Shown here piece by piece: positions 22,601-32,959 of a stretch of 64,000 nucleotides of DNA (position 1 is the first letter of the stretch; each line of letters opens with the position of its first letter). This stretch comes from Eudorina sp. 2006-703-Eu-15 (lineage: Eukaryota > Chlorophyta > Chlorophyceae > Chlamydomonadales > Volvocaceae), in contig BDSI01000026.1 of assembly GCA_003117195.1 (NCBI GenBank), positions 552,397 through 616,396 on the forward strand, in the 5' to 3' direction. The position numbers were made by a program, and so were the translations under genes. A model generated the notes under the pieces. That model had not been told where the DNA came from, did no database searches, and saw only the letters and a program-made list of their open reading frames with translations.

Positions 22601-24155
22601 GCCCATCCAACCGAGGGCCGACCCGCCAACCCGTCTTCCGGGGGCCCACCCACCCACCCACCCGCCCATTTGAAGTCGAAGAACGGCGAGTTACGGTCGG
22701 GGTTCTCGAACCAACCGCGCGCCAGCAGTCCCGACCGGATGCCCTGGCTGTGGTTACCCGTGCCCGCGATACAGAAGGTGCGCTGCCCCTCCGCTAGGCG
22801 CATCCGCGCCCGCCACAGGCCAAACCCCGACTGAGTGGGCGGCACCCCCGCGGTGCCCCCCGTCAGGCGGGAGGTGGAACGGGACGCCACGGCGAGCACC
22901 GGCGCCTGCGACTGCGTCAGCGGGTTCAGCGGTCGCCGCGCGGTCTTTTCGCGCCGCATCCCACGCCTGTCGTTGTACGGCACGTCGGGCCCGCCGTCGT
23001 CGGCGTCGCCGTCGCGGTCGTCGTCGTACCCGTCGCCATCCTGGCCCCCGCCGCCGCCGCCGTCGCCGCCGCAACGGGGCCCGGTGCCGGTCGGCTCACG
23101 GAGGGGTCGCGTGGGCGGTTCAGGGAAGGTGGACCGCCGGCGACGGCTGCGCATGTCCTGTATCTGCCTCTGCTGCTGTTGGTGCTGCTGCTGGTGCTGC
23201 TGCGGTGACAGCGGCTGTGACAGCGACTGTGACTGCAGCTGATTTTGGTAGCTGGTCCGGCTGCAGCTTGCGGCCGTGCCGCCGCCGCCGCCACCGCCGC
23301 TGTCGCTGTAGCTCTGCCCCGGCTGCAGGGCCCCCGCTGTGCGGTGGGCGCTGTAAGAGCGGGACAGCTGGTTCTGGCTGCGCCGCGGCGCCGCACCGCC
23401 GGCGCGCGGCCAGTGCTGGCTGTGACGACCATACGCCTGGCCGCCACCTCCGCCGCCACCTCCGCCGCCACCACCGCCGGCGGCGGCGCTTCCCTCGAAG
23501 CCGTCAGGGCGGAGCGCTAGACCCGGGTCGGCCGCAGCCGCAGCGGTGATGGAGGCGGCGGAGGCGGCGGCAGCGGGACCGTCAGCGGCGACTCCGGGTG
23601 CCGCATCAGAGACCTCCGCCAACGGCGGCAGCTTGGGGACCTGAGAATGGCTGTCGCAGTGTTCCAGGCGAGCCCCCGGCCCGTACTCAGCCACTGGCCC
23701 CGGGCCCGCCCCTGGAACGGCGGCCCCCGCCGCATCGTTGTCTGAGGCGCTGTTTGAGTCTCCAGGGTCTAAGTTTTTGGAGAGAGCAGCAGCCTGGCGG
23801 GGGTACAGTTTCTGGAAGCTGGCTCCCAGGACCCTGCGGGCGAGATTGAGCCGGCTTCGCTGTACGGCGACGTAGCCGCATCAACAATAGCCAGACAGGG
23901 ATGAACGTTATGGAATTATGTACAGTGTTAAGTCCGAGCGCGATGTGCTGGGCGCTGGTTGGCGCGAGTTGGCTGACCCCACGCATGTCTTTGACCCATC
24001 CTGCCCTGCCCCACCTGCTCTTGTTCAGCAACCTGCTGGCTTTGAATTACAGCCTGTTTCTTCTGCATAATAATGTTGCGAATGTAATTCCTGTTGCGGG
24101 TGTCCCAGCTCGTCAGTTTATGAGTATCCTTTGCATTGTCGTCGTCGCCCAACAT
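16028..24155 (-). CDS. TTLL3: Tubulin glycylase, TTLL3/TTLL8-type
   Basis: Tubulin tyrosine ligase-like enzyme that would attach glycines to tubulin tails in cilia. Exons: 24015-24155, 22662-23859, 21940-22096, 19508-21239 (probably split by an intron near 20.47-20.73 kb), 18921-19232, 18523-18649, 18019-18317, 17464-17634 and 16028-17041; phases agree. The start [13 protein letters not shown] is followed by a basic helix ([17 protein letters not shown]). TTLL3/8 hallmarks appear in order: [34 protein letters not shown], then the ATP-grasp core [63 protein letters not shown] and [14 protein letters not shown]. Up to about 1,700 residues, far longer than the catalytic core, because of Gly/Ser/Gln/Asp-rich inserts in exons 2 and 4 and a Gln/His/Ser-rich tail in the last exon. 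Family certain; glycylase rather than glutamylase is inferred from the N-terminal motifs. Confidence 0.92.
17204..17236. repeat. GACA tetranucleotide repeat
   Basis: About seven ACAG units in the intron before the last exon of the tubulin ligase. Confidence 0.9.
20812..20880. repeat. 15-bp repeat inside TTLL coding exon
   Basis: Four to five copies of GCCGTCACCGCCTCC. Read on the minus strand in the TTLL frame they encode repeated GGGGD, giving a flexible Gly/Asp linker inside the enzyme. Confidence 0.85.
21641..21770 (-). repeat. Dispersed repeats R2 and R1 together
   Basis: On the minus strand a GGCGAGAAACCCGCTCGG block (R2, 21733-21765) is followed by TGTTCTCAGGCGGGCCGAAC and CAGGTGTGCGTGAGATGCAA (R1), then GTGCCCACAAA and a TATGCGTATATA tail. 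It is the longest copy in the window and sits in the TTLL intron between 21240 and 21939. Confidence 0.65.
22169..22269. repeat. 15-bp tandem repeat in TTLL intron
   Basis: Copies of GGGAGTTATGGGGGA, degenerate at both ends, between exons 2 and 3. Confidence 0.9.
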
Positions 24156-25660
24156 AGTCGAAAGGAATTATAGCACAACATCAGAGCATCCTGCTATCTG
24201 CATTTTCCCATAAGTAATGTTGACACTTCGCTCGTATTCGGACGCAAGGTTATCCTTGCAGTAAGACGGATTGTGTAGACATTCTTGTATGCAACAGGAA
24301 ATGGCTGAAAAGTTAATGTACATCGTAATGTAACGCTGTCGTCGTGGCTAAATGTCCATGTGCCGTACGTCGAGCTGCAAGTGCTTGGTGCGAACTGCGC
24401 AGTGATTACATTTAAAATGGTATCGCTGCAAATATTGGACCAAACGCGCGGATGCGTCGCCCATCTATGTGGAGCTTTGTCCTACTCCTAGCTACCCTGC
24501 TCGCCCACCGAGTCTCCTGTGAAAACCTGACTCAACCCAACCGCTCACATCTCAAAAATTTTAAGCATTCCTTTGTTAAGATGCGGAGATAGATACAGGA
24601 AATACTTGCGGCAGGGCGGGATGTCGAGCTGGGAGACGTTTGCGTGTTGCGCACTTCAAGCCCGGTAATTTGAACACTTCCGCTCCCATTGCCGATCATC
24701 CACGTGATGGTCTGCAAGCTCAAGAATCAGTCCTTTCGCTCCGTGGTCCGTCGAAGTTGAAATGCCCACGCCGTGACTGTGTCCGACAACGCGTGAAGGC
24801 GCGCGCCATGGAGGAAAAGTTGCCGGAGAACTCTGACATGGCAATCGCGGAAACGGGCCGAGCAGTCGAGACCATAGGCCGTAGGTGAAACGTTTTCAGT
24901 TGGTCGGGCCAGTCGGGCCATGATGGCCGTTTTGGCTACTACCACGCGAATGCTTTGCCTTCCTTTGTCGTGTGCACTTCACGGAGCGGCAAGTCTGCGA
25001 CGCCAGCAACCGTCGAGGGGCGGACGCGTCGTTTCAGCAAGGTACAGCATCGGCGCTGACAGCTTGACACGCACGTAGTTTGCTACTTTGTGACTCATCC
25101 ACCTGCGAGACACGAGATGCGCCATCTGTCCCCATCCGCAGCTCCTTGTATAAAACAAAAACTTGTCGAGTGCGATGCCGTGCTGCATGGGCCCTGACAG
25201 GATCTCTGGACAGCCCCAGTAGCCTTCCAAATCGCCACGGTCAGCTCCCAGGTTTGGGAGGCCACAGCCGTACGTAGGCCACTCACGTACTCATGCCTAG
25301 GCAACCCAGGCATGCTCGTAATAGGGTTTACAACTTCGCCCTTAAGAGAAATGTCACGTTAAGAGTTACCGCCACGCGACTTGAAAGTCCGGCGGAAGCG
25401 CATTGCCATAACGATCCTCATCCCTCCGCTGTACGTGTCTGTCAGGATGTGTCTCTCAGCCCGATGCCGTACCCGACCAAATGGCGCCGCCACGCCGATA
25501 TACAGACCCTCCTGACGTCCTGAGCCTTCCAGAACCTTCCTGAGAGTACCCTTGGATCGACCCCCGACGACCGGGCGCCTTGCACGTCCTCGCTTTGCTC
25601 ACTGTCGTGCAACAAAAAAGAAAAAAAGCAGGACCCGCGCCTTCTGAAAACTTGCCAAAC

Positions 25661-25828
25661 TCATGAACCTCGTGCACGATGCAATTCGTAGCTGGATGGC
25701 TGCAGCCGCAGCCCATTCGGCCCCACGATTCGATAAGGCACATCGGGATGCGTCGCAAGATACTGTATTCTTCCAGATGCCATGCTTGGATACTTCCTTT
25801 CAAGTTCAGAAAACCACCGATCGCCCCT
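25661..25828 (-). CDS. Possible terminal exon of an unidentified gene
   Basis: Reads from a good acceptor (GTGGCCGCAG) through FSELERKYPSMASGRIQYL and HPDVPYRIVGPNG to a stop at 25661. The composition is protein-like rather than low-complexity. A TGTAA motif lies about 330 bases downstream on the same strand (25328-25332), a normal 3' UTR distance. I could not find upstream exons or name the family, so this may be a chance frame or a decayed gene end. Confidence 0.28.
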   Translation of the reverse strand, partial: RGDRWFSELERKYPSMASGRIQYLATHPDVPYRIVGPNGLRLQPSSYELHRARGS

Positions 25829-26812
25829 GCGGCCACAACATGCCGTACCGTACGGCCCACCGACTTGACGGACAGCACCTGGATCATCAACCGAGCGCGC
25901 CAAAGGACCACGCCGGCGCCTGGCTTCCGAGGCCATGTGCCGTACAGTGTACCGTACATGTGCCACCGACCCCGACCACCCGACTCCCCGCTTCAGTCGT
26001 CCCCTGGAGTGGGAGCCGTCCAGGCCCAGGCCTCTTTCAGGATGCCCCATCCTTTGCGCCGGCCGCGTCGCCATCGCCTCGATCTGCCGTAGCAAAAATC
26101 ATCTTACGTTCATCCGCAAAGGACAGGAGCGCACAGGGCTGGTCTTCACTCTTCAGTGCTGGTGGGTCACCGTCCCCTAACCGCAGACCAACGGACCGAC
26201 CCCTCGTCTCGGGCCCCTCGCCGACGCCCCGCGCGGTGACGGTGTCCGGCGGCTCCAGGGAACTGCAATCACGGCTACCCCGATCCCTCTCTCTGTCTCT
26301 GATGCACGGAAAGGCTTGCCGTGCTTCCCAGCGAGCCGGCCCCCCTTCACCTCTCTATCGCGCGCAGACTCCCGCCTGCGCGCTCCGCGCTGCCCCGCCG
26401 CCCGTGCGCCCTGTATGCATTCACGAAATAACCCGCCCCTGCCCGCAATGGTCGGGCGCACGGCAGCGAAGACACACAAAACCCAGCACCGCACCGCACA
26501 GCACAGCAGGGCACAGCGCAGCACATCAAAGCTCTAAAACGAAACCGCGGGGACTTCCGCGCGGCCTCACATTAGAGCCACGCATGGCTCCTAGTGTCAC
26601 GTGAGGTCAGCTGCCCGACAGGGCGCAGGGGGGCGGATTGGAGGGCCCTTGAGCTGTGACCCCATGACGAGGTTCCCGTCCCGACCTCTGCATGCAACAA
26701 AACCGCAGCAAGCGTCGAAATGAAAACCGCTGCAGAGTCCGCACTGTCGTTCACATGTTGAGGTTCAAAGGGTTCTGCCTCGTGAGTTCCTGTTACACGC
26801 CGCCCGGGAACG

Positions 26813-26885
26813 CGTGCGTGTGTGTCTGTGTGTGTATATGAAAACCGTGTGTGTGAGAGTGTGTGTGTTCAGTGAGGTGTAAATG
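26813..26885. repeat. GT-rich microsatellite
   Basis: Interrupted GTGTGT tract with a short non-repeat TATATGAAAACC inside. Confidence 0.85.
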
Positions 26886-28074
26886 TGTGCGTTGGTGTGC
26901 GTTTGTGCCGCCGGCCGGTCCGCCGCAGCGGCGTGGGCCTCCCACCCCGCCACCACCCCTACTCCCCCCAACAACACTGCGCGCACCAGCCCGCTGACTG
27001 CAAGTGGCGGCAGCGGCGGCGGCGACGCGCGGACTCCCGCCGCTGCGGTCATGGGGCAAGGAGGAGGATGCGAAACCGGCCGGGCGCCTCCCGGGACCCG
27101 CTCGCGGAGCGCATCATATGCAAGGAGTTCGCCCTCGCAAACCCTAGCAGCACTGCAGTCGCATATCAGGGAAATGAAATAAATTCTGCTTTTCCTAATT
27201 CCAACATTCCCTACCTACTAGTCCTGGCAAAGTTCTGTCGCTGCCACAAACAATACCAACAGGGAGGGAGTTGCCGAATAACCTGGTTGCAGCCACGCCT
27301 AGGGCCCCGCTGAGGGGAGGGGACGGCTTGGATGCGGCATGACGGTCACGCGGCGGGGGCCTAAAACCTGCTCAGCTACGTCCTTTCTACAGCGACTCTG
27401 GGCCCCTCGCCGAGCACCGAAGCGGGGACACGCATCAACACCCGCCCACACCCACATACAAATACACGCACACAAGCAAGCAAGCGCCCAAACCATACCA
27501 GCGAAACACCAGGCCAATCCTCCGCGCAAAAACGGGCTCTCCAGGCCCCTCTGCCAAATTGGGCATCAAAATGCCGCTAACGTGAAAACCACCAAGCAAA
27601 ACAAACAGCGCCATCGAAACAAGACTCGCAAACCACAGCAACCCAAAGCAGCGAAAGCAGCAGCACTGGAGTAGCAGCAGCCGTAGCAGGGGCGGCTCCA
27701 TCGCCTGGCCGCGCCTGTTCTCGTCTCTTACTGCATTCAAAGCGGAACACACGAAATGACATCTTATGGAGGATGATGCCGATGAAACAGCTGACCACCC
27801 AGAGGGCCCAGCCCCGGACGGCTCCGAAATCCTCCTTCACCGACGCGGATCCATTGTGAGCCCAAAAATCATGAACCTAACTTGTCGTACACGTACTGCA
27901 TCGTACCCGGGCAGGCACCACAGCTGAAACGGGCCGGTCGCCCAGGTCCCTCTCCCCACCACCGCTATCGGCACCAGCACCATCGTCACCACCGCCGCCG
28001 CCATATCGTGGCTCTCATCATCATCCCCTTCAGCATCCCCATAATCATATCGATTCCACCATGTTGGTCGCACA

Positions 28075-29562
28075 TCACTGCAGCGCTTCATTTGCCCTCC
28101 GGTGCGGCGGCGGCGCCGGGGGCAGGTACCCCCGCATGGGACACCACTCCAGCCACCCCAGCAACCGCAACTCGGTAGCGCACAGAACCCCCGGTGATGT
28201 CATCGCAAGTCCGGCAAGCACCTTCGCTTCCGCCACCACGCGCCGCTGCGCCTCGAGCTTGGCCGCCAGCCACAGGCATGCCGTCGCATGAATGCGGTAC
28301 GAGGAGACCGCGACCCGGGGGTCACCATGCCCGGCGGCGGGGTGGCGGATGGACAGCACCAGCCGCAAGCAACCGTTGGTTCGCCGCCAGAGGTGCAGCG
28401 CCAGCAGCGTGGAGGAATCAGACAGGAGTTGCAGCACCCCCGCGGCGTACAGAATGAAGTCCTCGCCCTTGCACGGGCTGGGGTTGGAGAAGAGGGGCCC
28501 CGTAGGGTATCCGACGGACCCGCGGGTCAACGTCAAGCAGCCCGGGAAAAGCAGCGCCGCATCAAGGGCCTGGCGCGGGCCGGGCGGGTGGAGATCCGGC
28601 CCGCAGCGTACGACAGGCTGCGGCGGCGGTTGCGTCCTAAGCGTGAGGCAGTTGTTGGCCGCGGCGATGGTGGTGGCGCCGTGCGCTGACAGTGCGACGA
28701 CGGTTAGGGTCGTTGCGGTTGCGGTCTTCGATGCGGTCAAACCGCAGCTACTGCTGACGGCGGCGTGGGTGGCGTCACTGTCGAGGGAATCATGCCGCTG
28801 AAGGGGCCGAGTGCTGCAGCTGCCACTTGCCGGCGCTGCCGTTAGCGAGGTCCGCTGCCGGCGTACCAACTGGCACTCGTCGAGCGGGCAGTGTTCGGCG
28901 GCGCGTTTCATCCCCAGCCGGCACTCCGCCGTCTGCGAGTCATGTGCGGCGGCGGCGGCGCCGCCGCCCCCGCCACGGGCGCCCTCCGATGACCATCGCC
29001 CGTTAAGCTTCAGCAACGCGTCCTTGTATGGATGTACGTTTGACGGCTGCTGCTGCTGCTGCTGCTGCCAATGTGGCTTTGGGTTCGCCAACGACCTGGG
29101 CAACGACTTGGCCTGGCAGGGCAGAGACTCGTAGCTACAAGAGGGCGCTGTGGGGAAAGTCCTGGTTCCGGAGCAAGGTCCCGCTGGGACCCACGACAGA
29201 ACGGGTTGTGGATGCTGGTGGAGCCGGGCCTGCACGAAGCTGGAGTCCGATGTCCTGCAGGAAGCCTTCTGCGGATGCCCCGGCTGCGGTTGCGGCAGCG
29301 GTTGCGGTTGTGCGTGCGACGGGCGCGTGCGTTGGTGGTGTTCGCACTGTTGGGGTAGCGGTCGAAGCTGCAGATGATGGCGAGCAGCGAGCTGCGGTGG
29401 AGAGCTGTGGAAGCTGCGACGCGCAGCTGGTGTGTCAGTGGCAGGGCCTGCTGTAGTTGAGGACTGGCAGGCAGACGTTGGCGTGGACGACGGACTGACC
29501 CAGTAGGCGACTTCGCAGCCGGCAGCGCCCTTGGGCACGCCTTTAAACGTACAAAAAGCCAT
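28075..29562 (-). CDS. Cyclin-like protein, single exon
   Basis: Intronless frame of 495 residues with start context AAAATGGCT. The N-terminal 330 residues are Gln/Pro/Ser/Ala-rich and look disordered. The C-terminal 150 residues resemble a cyclin box: a first helix DFILYAAGVLQLLSDSSTLL, then the signature-like HATACLWLAAKLEAQRR, and TELRLLGWLEWCPMRGYLPP, which corresponds to the helix-4/5 end of cyclin N domains. The second cyclin fold is missing because the protein stops soon after. It would bind and activate a cyclin-dependent kinase if functional; partner and phase cannot be told from sequence. Lack of introns is unusual next to neighbours with seven or more, so a retrocopy is possible. 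The cyclin call rests on motif recognition alone. Confidence 0.66.
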   Translation of the reverse strand: MAFCTFKGVPKGAAGCEVAYWVSPSSTPTSACQSSTTAGPATDTPAARRSFHSSPPQLAARHHLQLRPLPQQCEHHQRTRPSHAQPQPLPQPQPGHPQKASCRTSDSSFVQARLHQHPQPVLSWVPAGPCSGTRTFPTAPSCSYESLPCQAKSLPRSLANPKPHWQQQQQQQPSNVHPYKDALLKLNGRWSSEGARGGGGGAAAAAHDSQTAECRLGMKRAAEHCPLDECQLVRRQRTSLTAAPASGSCSTRPLQRHDSLDSDATHAAVSSSCGLTASKTATATTLTVVALSAHGATTIAAANNCLTLRTQPPPQPVVRCGPDLHPPGPRQALDAALLFPGCLTLTRGSVGYPTGPLFSNPSPCKGEDFILYAAGVLQLLSDSSTLLALHLWRRTNGCLRLVLSIRHPAAGHGDPRVAVSSYRIHATACLWLAAKLEAQRRVVAEAKVLAGLAMTSPGVLCATELRLLGWLEWCPMRGYLPPAPPPHRRANEALQ

Positions 29563-32500
29563 TTTGTAAACCTCGATTGTGCTGTGGTTTCGTGCGCAAC
29601 CGGCTGAGTCCGCGGCAGAGGTGACGAGCCACTCGAGTAGCGGTTATGAAAAACTGCAACATGAAAAACAATGGCCAGGACACCGAGGGCCGCCGGAGCA
29701 TACCAAGTCAGGGTCTGAATTTGAAGCGGTTTGTTTTGGTAGCATTCCGCGTGCGACGCAGAGCGACGCGGGCAGCTAGCTTACGGTCTGAAAGCACCTG
29801 CAAGGCTGTCGGAACCAGCCGATGATTCTCAATCCGAAATGTTGCTATAAATTGTCGCTGAAGGAGACCATAAATGTATGAAGACTAACGTCCGAGGTTG
29901 ATGAAGGATTAGGTAGGCTGAGAAGGACCCGCGAGTCGAGAAGCCAGGTAACCAAACGTCATCAGAAAGGCTCTCATTTGCACCCATCAACACAACAATA
30001 ATTCACAAGACGATCGAGATCGCTTCGGATAAATTATCACACGAAGCGATACGTTTCCTGAGGCACTTGCACTAGCTAGTCATCGCGTGCGTGCGACGTG
30101 CAGCAATAAAAATGTCATAATCAATAATACGTTATGCGTTAGGCAGGTTTGCATTGGCCGTGCGGGCATGCTGGCGTACCTTCAGGACAGACGTCGTTTC
30201 GTCACGCGCTGTGATGCATCTCTGGCTATAGCCTCAGAAACAAAATAAGGCGCCAGGAACTATACGGTCTTGTCGAGCTAACAAAGGTATGCTGCCTGCT
30301 CGAAACCTCGGTGCGTCATAAGTGAAGTGGTTCTCGAACCCGAGAACTACTCCTCACAATAATGACTGAAGTGACAATGCGCAGTAACATCGATTCAAGA
30401 CGTCATCTCCTTTCTTACTTTTTGTATAGGATGACCTTTTGGTTGAGAAAAACTGCAAACGGCGTACGGATCTCAACCGAGTCGCACAATGGCCAGGTAC
30501 AGCATAGCCCTAGAGTACAATACATGAAGAGTCCAACATAATAACGCAATACAAAATATGGTTAGCAGGCATTCGAGGCAACGGCGAAAGGTCGTCGCGG
30601 TTCGGTTTGCGCGTCCTAGTTTACCAGGCCGACAAAAACATTGTCAGTTCAGTGAACAGAGCAATATAAATCGGATATAATCCCTAGTTGTCTGAGCATA
30701 TCGGTGTACCAATCGAACGTGGTTGCGAGCGACACGGCTACACGAAAAGCACGAAAAGTCGCTTTTACGTTTATATCATACAATGCCTTCATCAAATTCC
30801 AACTCAAGTCTCATGATGCGTTTACGCTGTGTAATTATGTGACGTAACTTCAACTTATGTGAAGTGTACGGAGGTCCGCGCGCGCACTGTGAAAACGGTG
30901 AGCAAGATGTGGAGGCACTTCATGAACCAGGAAGGAAGTGATGTATTTCGGCATGATAAGCATCTAGGTCATGCACCATTTTAATGCTGTACTGCTCATT
31001 TACGGCGGGTGCTGCAGTAAGTGGAGGACTGGGTGATGAAAAGAGATTGCGAAGTGTGTTACTCAGACGACGCAATGTTGTGCATGAGTTACTTACATCA
31101 ACTTGTGATGGCCTCTAATTCCCTGATTTGGTTTCAACCCTTACCTGACAGTGCAGTGTGTCGAAAACCGCTGCGGCTTTGCACGCGTTTTGCAAAAGGA
31201 TGCGTACCAAATCTTTATGATCACGTTCAACTATTGCGTACTTGCTTGCTGAATCGTGCACTCAGATTTACTGCAAGTCGAATCTGGTACTGACGGTAAC
31301 GGATCGTACATCCCCACGTTTTCCTGTCTTCGTAATGCTGTCCTTCCTGAATGCAACCTGAATGCTGGGTTGTCAAAATTTGTAGAAACAAGACCTTGTG
31401 TGATATTGCTCTTGCGTTCGCCGTTTTCGACATTGGCGATGACAAGTCATCTATCCAGGACAACAACGAAAGTCATACAATTTTTGTCATTTCATTCCTT
31501 GAATCTTTCTCTTATTAATAATGAATGGAATACAGCGTTATACATCACGTGCATAGCGTCATCAAGGGTTTACGAAATGCCGATTACCTCCAATAACCAG
31601 CTTACTGCGTTGTTGCAGTTGCCATTACGAAAGCATCCTCGATTACAGATGTCAGTTTGTATCGTTTTGTACAGAGCATAATTTCATTTAGAGAGGTTTG
31701 GGCAAACAGCTTTGCGAGATGGAACTACGACCACTAAGCAACTTTGCCAAGTGGTAGAGAGCAGCAGTGCGTGTGGTGCATATCGCATCAGTTTCCCCGG
31801 TGTCCGTTCTAAAGGAAAGTGACAGTGTCAGAACACCAAACTTCTTGACTTGTTCAACACGACTTCGATCAGTGCAGCTGTCCATCACGACTTCAGGGTA
31901 ATCGTAACAAATGAAGCATTTGGCCGCAAAGCAAACAGCAGCTACTCCCACGTCGGGTATTTCCTTTGCAGGCAGTAAAAAGGACGGAATAGAGACCTGT
32001 AGACCAGCTACTCTTTTCCTTGCACCGGTGCGCTTCTCCAACCGCAAAAAATACCATGATATTCGAAAAATACCTGTGATAGTCCATCTGAAGACAAGTG
32101 GTACATGCTTCGGCGTGTTTAGGGTCTGTGCTCGTCGTCCCCACCCCCACCCCCCACCCCCCCACCCCCGCGAGCTGGCACCACACGGTCGGGACCCAGG
32201 TCTGCTCATCAGCCGGAGAGCTCGGGGTCTTAGCGAACCAGACCCTATCCTAGGCAATGGCAGTACAATCGACATGCCGTGGATTGTGGGTTACGCCGTC
32301 ACGTATGTTGCTCCCGTTGCCTGGTCAGGCTCGCAGGCGGCGCTGCGGGTCCCCGAATCCGGGGCCCGGGTGGTCTCCCCCTCTTTATAAAATTGTCCAC
32401 AGATGCCCGAGAATCCTGGTATTTGGCATTGTACCTGGGTTTTATATTGGGCTTGATTTGGCAATCTCATAGTATATAGTGCCACATTGTTATATAAATG

Positions 32501-32959
32501 CGAAACCAAACCAAGGGTATCAATTGATTACCCTTGGCGAAACCAGGCATCGCTCTACAGCCGCAAATCCCGCACGGTAACCTCGCCGTATTCCTTGGAC
32601 GGCTACAACGTTGCAGGAGTGACTGTTTCCATATCAACTTGGTTCCACGCCAAACGTGCGTCGGGTTGCATGACGGCGTTCCGGCTCTGCGGTCTCCACT
32701 CCACCCCACCCCACCCCACCCCCCGCCTAACCAACCAGCCCAATCAACCGGCATGTGCGGGGCTGCCCTCCGCTCATCCCCCCACGACCAGCGTGAGCAA
32801 GCAGACAGCAGACCGCACCCTTCGAGCCGGGGCGTCCTCGGTATGGCGCCTCCCGGCACCGGTCCATCTCAATCTTTACGACACGCCAGCGCTCCCGCAG
32901 CCCCCTCCCGTCCCCCTCCCAAGAGCTGCCCAGCCCGGCGGTCCCGCCACCCTTCAGGC
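29563..32959. other. AT-richer intergenic interval
   Basis: Between the 5' end of the cyclin-like gene and the stop codon of the TRAIP-like gene. From about 29.8 to 32.5 kb base composition drops clearly below the genome's usual GC. Only short open frames are present and none shows domains or splice context. It probably contains the cyclin gene's promoter and the 3' UTR of the TRAIP-like gene. A short CCCCACCC run is at 32137-32166. I see no tRNA, rRNA or transposase here. Confidence 0.6.

Larger units (their letters stand above)
24156..28074. other. Gene-poor interval, possible minus-strand gene remnant
   Basis: Begins with the AT-richer 5' region of the tubulin ligase (24156-24600). Only one coding-like exon is visible (25661-25828, listed separately). 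A hydrophobic minus-strand frame at 27720-27840 (WALWVVSCFIGIILHKM) could be a membrane exon, but its neighbours would need introns of under 35 bases, so I do not call it. A GT-rich microsatellite lies at 26813-26885. Part of 27.3-28.0 kb should be the cyclin-like gene's 3' UTR. Confidence 0.5.

Noticed and set aside
27435..28091. Hydrophobic minus-strand frames resembling a GPCR
   Set aside because: Linking the two frames needs an intron of about 20-35 bases, and one frame starts inside the cyclin-like coding region.
31688..32275. 195-codon minus-strand open frame in the AT-rich gap
   Set aside because: No domain, no splice context, and low-complexity tail; probably part of an untranslated region.
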